Source: Bryobacterales bacterium
GTDB lineage: Bacteria; Acidobacteriota; Terriglobia; Bryobacterales; Bryobacteraceae
DNA: 48,252 nt
Assembly: GCA_003166865.1 (NCBI GenBank)
Contig: PMUP01000067.1
Span: 109,114-157,365 of the forward strand
Reading direction: 5' to 3'
The notes under the pieces are model-generated. The model ran no database searches and was not told the DNA's origin. It saw nothing but the letters and a program-made list of their open reading frames with translations. The position numbers were made by a program, and so were the translations under genes. Below, one piece after another: positions 19,290 to 25,856 of this stretch. Each line of letters begins with the position of its first letter. Positions within the stretch are counted from its first letter, which is position 1.

Positions 19290-19699
19290 TCAGACCTGCG
19301 AAGTCGCCCAGGCGGTGTTACCGCGCGCCGATTCCGCGATCAGACTGGCGTAGGCCGCGATGCCCTGCGCGATCGGCTCCAGTCCTTCTTGAGCCGGCTG
19401 CTTGAGGAGACAAGAGTTTGCGCCCAGCGCATATGCATTGGTTACATCGTCGGTCTGCGGAGACAAAACGAACACCGGAACCTGTTCGTATCGCTCATCC
19501 GTTCGGACCGCCGCAAGATCTCCAAGGCGCGCTCTTGCGAGAGATCCAAGAGTATAACGGACGGTGTGCGCAACGCATCAATTCCTGCGCGGCTACTCAC
19601 AAGTTCTACTCCGAACTGCGGCGCCGTTCTAGTCAAGGCGAGCTGTAGCGGGCAATCCGCGCGGTCATCGTCGCTGACTAGCAGAATTGAGTTCGTCAT
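19290..19699 (-). pseudogene. Single-domain response regulator with a frameshift
   Basis: A CheY-like receiver split between two frames. The first part (19699 down) has ILLVSDDDRAD with the acidic triplet and SVILLDLSQ with the phospho-acceptor Asp52. The second part in another frame reads RTDERYEQVPVFVLSPQTDD, then ANSCLLKQPAQ with the conserved Lys, and stops at 19290. Joining them by adding one base near 19507 gives a complete receiver of about 136 residues, with every key residue present. The start overlaps the stop of the MEDS gene (ATGA), so both were made as a pair. It may be a recent mutation or a sequencing/assembly error. Confidence 0.75.
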
Positions 19700-20517
19700 T
19701 TTCCCGGTAGCGTGGAACCTGCGGGATCGAGCAGCAATTGGTAGTGATGCCGGGATCGCTCAATAATATGATCCGCTTGTCCCGGAAGATTCTTTCTCAA
19801 CCACAGAACGATGGCCTCCGCGGTTGGCATCACCGCCCACGCGGGACGGTGGTTGGCTTTTATCAGGATCCGCAGCGCATCCGCCTTCGGGCCCAGGATT
19901 TCGTCCATGGAACGATTGAGCGCGGTTTCGAGCGTTCCATTGGGTTGCGCCGGGACGAGATGTGTGTGTGTGCAAAGCACGCCATCGAGAGTGCCGACCT
20001 CGAACTCTTTTCCAAAGATATCAATTGCGTAGGCGCAGTACAGGCTAAAGGAAGACTGTTCCAACAGCCTATTCCATAGTTGTTCCAGCCGGATCGCGGC
20101 CGCGAATTGCCGCGCCTTCCACAGAATTCCCACCATCTCGCCATATGCGCGCAAATCCTCGCCGCCGCCCAGGCTCGGATGGACCTCGCGCATCGCTGAG
20201 CGTACGACGCTCTCAAAGCGCTGCCAGTCCGGTTGTCCTGCATCCATGAACTGAGCCAGGGTCTGTTCGGCATCCCAGAAGACCAGTTGACGGCTTCCCA
20301 GCAGAGCCGGAAGGTTGGCGCCCAAGTGGTTCAAATGCCCGCAGAACAGTTCCTTGTGCTCTGGCGTTACGATAACCAGAACGCCTTCCCCGCGCCGCAG
20401 GCCTTCCCAGAGATAGCGACCCACGTTCTTGGTGAGCGCTACCTCGTCAGCCTCGTACAACTGTACGAAGTGACCTCGAGAATGTGGTCGTTCAAGAAGT
20501 TTTTCCCAGGGCGACAT
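19696..20517 (-). CDS. MEDS-domain sensory protein
   Basis: A 273-residue protein whose first 170 residues fit the MEDS (DcmR sensory) domain: GHFVQLYEADEVALTKNVGRY, LRRGEGVLVIVTPEH, RQLVFWDAEQTLAQFM, then LRAYGEMVGILWKARQFAAAIRLEQLWN and SFSLYCAYAIDIFG. MEDS domains occur in bacterial sensory and anti-sigma-type proteins and are thought to bind small ligands; the ligand is unknown. The C-terminal 90 residues are helical and have no recognised motif. It is coupled by a four-base overlap to the receiver gene downstream, suggesting a two-protein signalling unit. Confidence 0.85.
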   Translation of the reverse strand: MSPWEKLLERPHSRGHFVQLYEADEVALTKNVGRYLWEGLRRGEGVLVIVTPEHKELFCGHLNHLGANLPALLGSRQLVFWDAEQTLAQFMDAGQPDWQRFESVVRSAMREVHPSLGGGEDLRAYGEMVGILWKARQFAAAIRLEQLWNRLLEQSSFSLYCAYAIDIFGKEFEVGTLDGVLCTHTHLVPAQPNGTLETALNRSMDEILGPKADALRILIKANHRPAWAVMPTAEAIVLWLRKNLPGQADHIIERSRHHYQLLLDPAGSTLPGK

Positions 20518-20570
20518 TGCCCCTCCCCACAGCTATTGTAAAACGACTCGTGTCGCTCTTCAAGGAAACC

Positions 20571-20990
20571 TCACCGTTGCGATTCCCCGTCCTCTTCGCC
20601 GGGACGGAGAATGCGCTTCACTACCTCCGCAAGTTCCATATAAGCCGATAGACTTGTTGGTTTCTGGAAGTACGCTTCAGCGCCCAGGTGCCGAACCGCG
20701 GCGCGATCGGTTTCGGCGGTCGAAGAGGTAACCACGATTACGGGCGTCCGGCTACACAGCGAGCTGCTTCGGAGATGCCGCAGCACCTCAATGCCGCCAA
20801 CCTTCGGTAGGTTCAAGTCGAGCAGCACCAGCGCGGGACACGAGGGTTTCTCACTCCCTGCCAGGTCTTGCAGATACAGTAGCGCCTCCTGTCCGTTGCG
20901 GGCGATACGGAGGTTGAGATTCAGGCCGGATCGCTCAATCGCTTCCTTGATCACGAATACGTCCGTCGGGTTATCCTCAACCAGCAACAC
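20571..20990 (-). CDS. Rcp1-like single-domain response regulator
   Basis: A receiver domain with LLVEDNPTDVFVIKEAIERSG (acidic pair), phospho-acceptor Asp in LVLLDLNLPKVGG, the Ser/Thr in VIVVTSSTAE and Lys in AEAYFQKPTSLSAYM; the NPTDVFVIKEA form and the K-P-T-S end are typical of Rcp1-like regulators that pair with GAF/phytochrome-type kinases. The frame stays open far upstream (to 21299), but that part is antisense to or out of frame with the kinase end. The first usable start near the domain is GTG at 20990, without a clear ribosome site, so the start is uncertain. It lies 43 bases after the kinase stop on the same strand. Confidence 0.8.
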   Translation of the reverse strand: MLLVEDNPTDVFVIKEAIERSGLNLNLRIARNGQEALLYLQDLAGSEKPSCPALVLLDLNLPKVGGIEVLRHLRSSSLCSRTPVIVVTSSTAETDRAAVRHLGAEAYFQKPTSLSAYMELAEVVKRILRPGEEDGESQR

Positions 20991-21033
20991 CGTAGGGAGT
21001 CTGGGATCAGCCGAAGCTTCGGATTGTGAATCG

Positions 21034-23100
21034 CTATCGGGTGCGCGAGGGCAGGGCGAAGCAGAAGGTGGATCCTCCGCCGGGGGTAGACTGCTCCAGC
21101 CAGATACGGCCGCCGTACTGCTCCACGACACGTTGGCAAATCGCCAATCCAATGCCGCTGCCCGGGTACCGGTCACGGCCGTGCAGGCGCTTGAAGAGTC
21201 CGAAAATTTGCTCCGCATATTGCGCTTCGATCCCAATCCCATTATCAGCCACGGAGAATACGCACCAGCCGTCCCGCTCGTCTGCTCCGACGTGGACACG
21301 AGGAACCTCCTTACTGCGATACTTGATGGCGTTGCTAATCAGGTTTTGAAACAACTGGGCAAGCCGGCCTTCATGGATAGCAACCATCGGCAGCTCCGCG
21401 GTGGTGACGGTAGCCCCGGTCTCCTCAAGTGCTCCCCACATGCTTTCCAAGACCTTGGCGAGGATGCCCGCCGAATCGACGTTGGGCGCTGGTCCTTCCT
21501 CATATTTCGTCGCTCTCGTGTACGCGAGAAGATCCTTTATGAGCGCGCCCATCCGATTGGACGCAGCCAGGATGTTCCCCAAAAGCGTAGAGTCCTCGCC
21601 TTGCAGCCGCTGTCCGAAGTTCCGTTCGATGATCTGCGCCGATAGTGAAATGGTCCGCAGCGGCTCCTGCAAGTCGTGGCTGGCTGAGTAGGCGAAAACC
21701 TCGAGATCCTGATTGGCGCGCCGCAGTTCCTCGTTCGATCGCTTCAGCTCCGCTTGCGCCCACTGGGACTGCTCGAACAGGCGCGCATTATCCATGGCAA
21801 TTGCGGCCTGCGCGGCGATACCGGTAATGATCGCTTCGTGAGCCTCGGTGAACTTCGCTGGCACGGAATGACCGAAGAACAGCCCGCCCAGAATCTCGCC
21901 TGACCGCGCTTTGACAGGCGCAGCGAGATAGCTGCGGACCGGCAAATGCTCCTTCGGCATGCCAAGCTCCGGCGAACTTTTGCCGTACCCCGGATCTTGG
22001 GTCACGTCGTCGCGACGCACCACGCCTTCACCGCGGAATGTCGGCGCGGGGAGGTCCGTGTTGAACGAACCGAACTCGGCTCCCACCAGCGTGCTGGCAA
22101 TGCCGGTCACTTCTTGGACCAGCTTTTCAAGGTCCAGTTGCGCCAAAACCCTGGGAGCCACCTGATTGAGCAGCTCGGCTGTTCGGCGGGCCTCCTGCTC
22201 CCGCGAGAGCAGTAGCGCACGCTCTTGCTCAGCGCGCTTCCGATCGCGAATATCGCGGGCTATCTTGGATGCCCCAATAATCCGGCCAGCCGCATCGCGG
22301 ACCGGCGAAACCGTAAGAGCGACATCGATGATTTCTCCGTTTTTTCTGCGCCGGCGCGTCTCGTAATGTTCGACACGGAGCCCCTGCTTTATCTTGGAAA
22401 GGATTTCGGGCATTTCATCCAGACGGTCGGGCGCCGCCAGCATCGACACGGGTTTGCCTATGACTTCAGCGGCGGTGTAGCCAAAAGTACGCTCCGCGCC
22501 GCGGTTCCAGCTCGTAATGTTCCCGTTTAAATCTTTGCTGATGATGGCGTCTTCGGAGCTCTCGACGATTGCCGCCAGGTGCAGACCAGCCGTTTCAAGT
22601 TGCTTTCTTTGGATGGCTAAGGCCACGTGAGCAGCCATCGCGTTCGCGATCTCCAACTCCTCCGTCGTACACTCATGTGGCTGGGCGTAATACAGCATGA
22701 ACTTGCCGAAGACGCCAGCGTCGAGCGCCAGAGGCACGAACGCTATCGCGCGGATGCCTTCGCGCAGCAAGAGTTCCCGGTACAACGCCAGACTCTCGTC
22801 AACCAGGACATCGGGCGCCACCAGTGACTGCGCGTCTCGGGTTCCGCGCGGCCAGGGTGAGTGTCCCGTAACCGCCGCTTGATATTCAGCGGAAAGCCCC
22901 TGGGATGCCTTGAACCGGATGACACCATCGTCGTCGAATAGTAGTATGGCCGCGCGATCGACGCCGGTTGCATCCAGCAAACTCGTGAGCGTTACCGTGT
23001 AGACGTCCTGTAACGTGCTGGCTCGGCTCAGAGCCGCGAGGAGTTGATACAGCGTTCTGAACCGCTCCGCCTCACTCGCCCAATGTGGCTGAGCGACCAT
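21034..23100 (-). CDS. GAF-PAS-GAF sensor histidine kinase
   Basis: A 688-residue soluble sensor kinase with no transmembrane segment. Order: GAF domain (about 15-165), PAS domain (about 172-285: AAIVESSEDAIISKDLNGNI...WNRGAERTFGY), second GAF (about 315-445), HisKA with His475 in YSASHDLQEPLRT, and HATPase with N box QNLISNAIKY (Asn590), G1 DNGIG (619-623) and G2 GSGIGLAI (647-654). All kinase motifs are intact. ATGs at 23106 and 23100 are possible; the second has GGAG eight bases upstream and is chosen. The paired receiver follows. The signal sensed by the GAF domains is unknown; the first has no obvious chromophore Cys. Confidence 0.92.
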   Translation of the reverse strand: MVAQPHWASEAERFRTLYQLLAALSRASTLQDVYTVTLTSLLDATGVDRAAILLFDDDGVIRFKASQGLSAEYQAAVTGHSPWPRGTRDAQSLVAPDVLVDESLALYRELLLREGIRAIAFVPLALDAGVFGKFMLYYAQPHECTTEELEIANAMAAHVALAIQRKQLETAGLHLAAIVESSEDAIISKDLNGNITSWNRGAERTFGYTAAEVIGKPVSMLAAPDRLDEMPEILSKIKQGLRVEHYETRRRRKNGEIIDVALTVSPVRDAAGRIIGASKIARDIRDRKRAEQERALLLSREQEARRTAELLNQVAPRVLAQLDLEKLVQEVTGIASTLVGAEFGSFNTDLPAPTFRGEGVVRRDDVTQDPGYGKSSPELGMPKEHLPVRSYLAAPVKARSGEILGGLFFGHSVPAKFTEAHEAIITGIAAQAAIAMDNARLFEQSQWAQAELKRSNEELRRANQDLEVFAYSASHDLQEPLRTISLSAQIIERNFGQRLQGEDSTLLGNILAASNRMGALIKDLLAYTRATKYEEGPAPNVDSAGILAKVLESMWGALEETGATVTTAELPMVAIHEGRLAQLFQNLISNAIKYRSKEVPRVHVGADERDGWCVFSVADNGIGIEAQYAEQIFGLFKRLHGRDRYPGSGIGLAICQRVVEQYGGRIWLEQSTPGGGSTFCFALPSRTR

Positions 23101-23116
23101 GGACATCGCTCCGATT

Positions 23117-24820
23117 CTACCGCGCTTTATCCAGATCGGCCGGATCGTCCAGCAGAATCCACGCTTGGATCGAGAGCGGCAAGCTCCCATTGGCCAGCAG
23201 ATCGTCATGAAAGCGCTTCAGCGTGAACTCGGCGCCCAGCTTGTCGCGATATCGTCCCAGCAGTTGCAGAATTTGGAATTTGCCGGTGATGTAAGTCATC
23301 TTCTGCGTAGGGTCGCTTGCGGCGCCGGCTGCCTCGCCCGTGGCCGCTTCCTTGTCCAGGCCGCCGGCTTCCATGAAGTACTTGACGCCTTGATCGAACG
23401 TCCAGCGTCCCGTGTGCAGGTTCACGTCCACGCCCACGCGCGCGGCCCGATAGCGCGAGAGCCTCAGAATCTGGCCTTCCGCGGCCGAGCCCGGTGCGTA
23501 AAACCCGCGCCGCAGCAGCATCTCTTCGGTGTACAAGGCCCACCCTTCGACGAAAACGTTATCGCTATGATGCCGGCGGATCTCGTCCGCCAAATGATTC
23601 GCGATTGAAAGCTGCAGGAAATGCCCTGGAATTCCTTCATGACCCAGAATTGGGCGCGGTTCCTCGATGCCAGCGCGAATGTAGAAGTTCTTGCTGTCGG
23701 GCGAATAGGTGGGAATGAAATAAAAGCCGCTGCTGTCCCGATCGTAGACGCCCGGCGGATTCATGAACCCTCCCGGGCTGGTCGGTTTGAACGCTTCCGG
23801 AAGCTGCCGGATATGGAAAGCTCCCACGTACTCGGGAATCGTGATCAGGTTCTGGCTCCGCAAAAACCCGAGAATATCTTTCAACCGGTTTTCGTAAGCC
23901 GCTAAGAACTCATTCTCATTGCGGGGAATATTCTGGCTGCGCGCGGGATCTGGATCGGCCATCGCGGGATTCGGAAGCAGCGCCTCCAGGCCCCTGTACC
24001 GCGCCAGTTCCGCCTCACTCAACATGGCCAGCTGCGCCGCATCCAGCGGCAACAGGTACACATGATGAAGCAGATAATTGTAGTTTTCGAGACCCATCGG
24101 GCGGAACGCGGGCATACTCCCGACCCGCGCCTCCAGATCGTCGGCGAAGGCGTGAATCGACTTCAGAGCCTCATCTCGCGCCTTCACAAATTGCTCGCGC
24201 TCGGCCGGCGACAGCTCGTCAGTCAATGTCATCAGGCTCTGTGTGAAGAGCGGATCGATGTCGCGCGCCGATTCTATCGCCAGTTCCGCGTACAAGCGCA
24301 CCGGCGCGGTCAGATTCGCCTTCCCTTGGGCCAACATCGCGGGCATGGCTCGTAACCGCTGCTCGGCCGCCATAGCGCGGTGTCCATGCGTGTCGTAGTC
24401 CTTCTTGAGCAAGCTAAAGATCGCATTGCTGCACTCATTAACATAGGTAAGCGGGTTGGCCTGCGCGGACTTCAGTACGCGCGAGTCAAAGTCCGGCCAT
24501 TCCAGCTGCGCGAGAAACAGGACGCGATCGATACGATCGTCTTTCGGCCAGCCCTCGGTATGCATGGCGCGAATGCGCTCCAGCAGCTCGTGAATGTGAC
24601 GTTGACGATTTGCCACCGCCGCCTTGGAAAAGTCGGTCAGCTTGTCATCCTGAGTGTGCAGCCCACTGTCGCTGGTGTCGACCGGAAATTCCCGCGTCTG
24701 CCACTCGTAGTAGTCGTGCGCCATCTGGCGGAGTGTCGCGGGCGAATCCTGGCCAAAAGCCGCACTACAGATTCCAGCCAGCAAAGCTACAGCGCCGATG
24801 AATCGATCCATGCGTATCAT
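23117..24820 (-). CDS. Exported DUF885-family metallopeptidase-like protein
   Basis: A 567-residue protein with a signal peptide (MDRFIGAVALLAGICSAAFGQ). The family core has the zinc-peptidase-like motif HEGIPGH (His394, His400), the segment NVFVEGWALYTEEMLL with a possible third ligand Glu, and RYRAARVGVDVNLHTGRW. DUF885 proteins are widespread in Acidobacteria and other soil bacteria and resemble M2/M3-like zinc peptidases, though the substrate is not known. The frame extends to a TTG at 24838; ATGs at 24820 and 24811 precede the signal peptide and either is possible. The gene ends 16 bases before the sensor-kinase start on the same strand. Confidence 0.9.
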   Translation of the reverse strand: MIRMDRFIGAVALLAGICSAAFGQDSPATLRQMAHDYYEWQTREFPVDTSDSGLHTQDDKLTDFSKAAVANRQRHIHELLERIRAMHTEGWPKDDRIDRVLFLAQLEWPDFDSRVLKSAQANPLTYVNECSNAIFSLLKKDYDTHGHRAMAAEQRLRAMPAMLAQGKANLTAPVRLYAELAIESARDIDPLFTQSLMTLTDELSPAEREQFVKARDEALKSIHAFADDLEARVGSMPAFRPMGLENYNYLLHHVYLLPLDAAQLAMLSEAELARYRGLEALLPNPAMADPDPARSQNIPRNENEFLAAYENRLKDILGFLRSQNLITIPEYVGAFHIRQLPEAFKPTSPGGFMNPPGVYDRDSSGFYFIPTYSPDSKNFYIRAGIEEPRPILGHEGIPGHFLQLSIANHLADEIRRHHSDNVFVEGWALYTEEMLLRRGFYAPGSAAEGQILRLSRYRAARVGVDVNLHTGRWTFDQGVKYFMEAGGLDKEAATGEAAGAASDPTQKMTYITGKFQILQLLGRYRDKLGAEFTLKRFHDDLLANGSLPLSIQAWILLDDPADLDKAR

Positions 24821-24941
24821 TATGGCGCGCTGACTCAAAACCGCGCGCGTGCCGCTCCGGCGTCCGGTTCATATACACTCGAATGAAATGGCACGAGTAT
24901 CGCGGAGACCGTGATCACAATCGCGCGATAAGGAGTTTACA

Positions 24942-25856
24942 ATGTCGCAAAGACTCTTCTGGCTATTCGGAATAACGAGCTTGTTATTGGCCCAACCGCC
25001 GCGGCCTCCAATACGTCCAGCTCCCAAAGCAGGCGTCTGTCCTCTCCCGATCCTGCCTGCGCTGCCTACTCTCACCGAGACTGCGTTCTTTGCGAAGGCC
25101 GACGTTCCGCACGGAAAGGTGGAACAGGCCACTTACAAAAACTACGCCGGTGCTGACAAACGAATGCATGTCTACTTACCGCCGGACTATGCCGGCAACA
25201 CCCGCTACCCGGTCCTTTATTTGAACCACGGCGGAGGCGGCGACGACTCGCACTGGACCTCGGAAAATCTGAAAGGGGGCGGCAGCGCACAGTTCATCCT
25301 GGATAGTCTGATCGCCACCGGCAAAGCCAAACCCATGCTTATCGTGATGCCCGACACTCACGTGTGCGCCAACTATGAGCCCTCGGCCCCTGGTAAAGAC
25401 GATGCCTGCACCCAGGAATATTTGAAGGACATCATCCCTTACGTGGACAGCCATTACCGGACCAAGGCCAGCCGCGATTATCGGGCGCTGGCCGGATTAT
25501 CCATGGGCGGTTTCGTGGTAATGCACACCGGCCTGCCGCACCTGGATACGTTCAGCGAGCTGTTCGTCTACAGTTCCGGCCACATTAGCCCGGAAAGTCT
25601 CAAGCAGTTCGACGAGAACTTCGCACCACTGCTGAAGGATCCAAAAACCAACGACCTCTTCCGTGTCCCGTTTTATATGGCCGCGGGCGAAACCGACATC
25701 GCGCTGAACAACGGTCAGAAGGATCTCGCGCTGTTAAACCAATACGGCGTTCGCAATTTCTGGGTCTTGAGCACCGGCGGGCACGAATGGGCCAACTGGC
25801 GGCGATACTTGTTTCAAACGGCGCAGATCATGTTTCCGGATTGCGGAGCCAATTAA
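24942..25856 (+). CDS. Exported esterase of the esterase D/feruloyl-esterase type
   Basis: A 304-residue alpha/beta hydrolase with an N-terminal signal sequence (LFWLFGITSLLLAQ) and a Pro-rich start of the mature chain. RMHVYLPPDYAGNTRYPVLYLNHGGGGDD gives the oxyanion region; the nucleophile elbow is GLSMGG with Ser187, and Asp252 (GETDIA) and His281 (TGGHEW) complete the triad. Similar proteins act as feruloyl/acetyl-xylan or enterochelin-type esterases in the periplasm. The ATG is preceded by AAGGAG at six bases. Its TAA overlaps the ATG of the esterase-cytochrome fusion (TAATG), making it the first gene of a four-gene operon. Confidence 0.92.
   Translation: MSQRLFWLFGITSLLLAQPPRPPIRPAPKAGVCPLPILPALPTLTETAFFAKADVPHGKVEQATYKNYAGADKRMHVYLPPDYAGNTRYPVLYLNHGGGGDDSHWTSENLKGGGSAQFILDSLIATGKAKPMLIVMPDTHVCANYEPSAPGKDDACTQEYLKDIIPYVDSHYRTKASRDYRALAGLSMGGFVVMHTGLPHLDTFSELFVYSSGHISPESLKQFDENFAPLLKDPKTNDLFRVPFYMAAGETDIALNNGQKDLALLNQYGVRNFWVLSTGGHEWANWRRYLFQTAQIMFPDCGAN

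Noticed and set aside
20991-21299. N-terminal extension of the receiver frame
   Set aside because: It overlaps the end of the sensor kinase out of frame and shows no domain.
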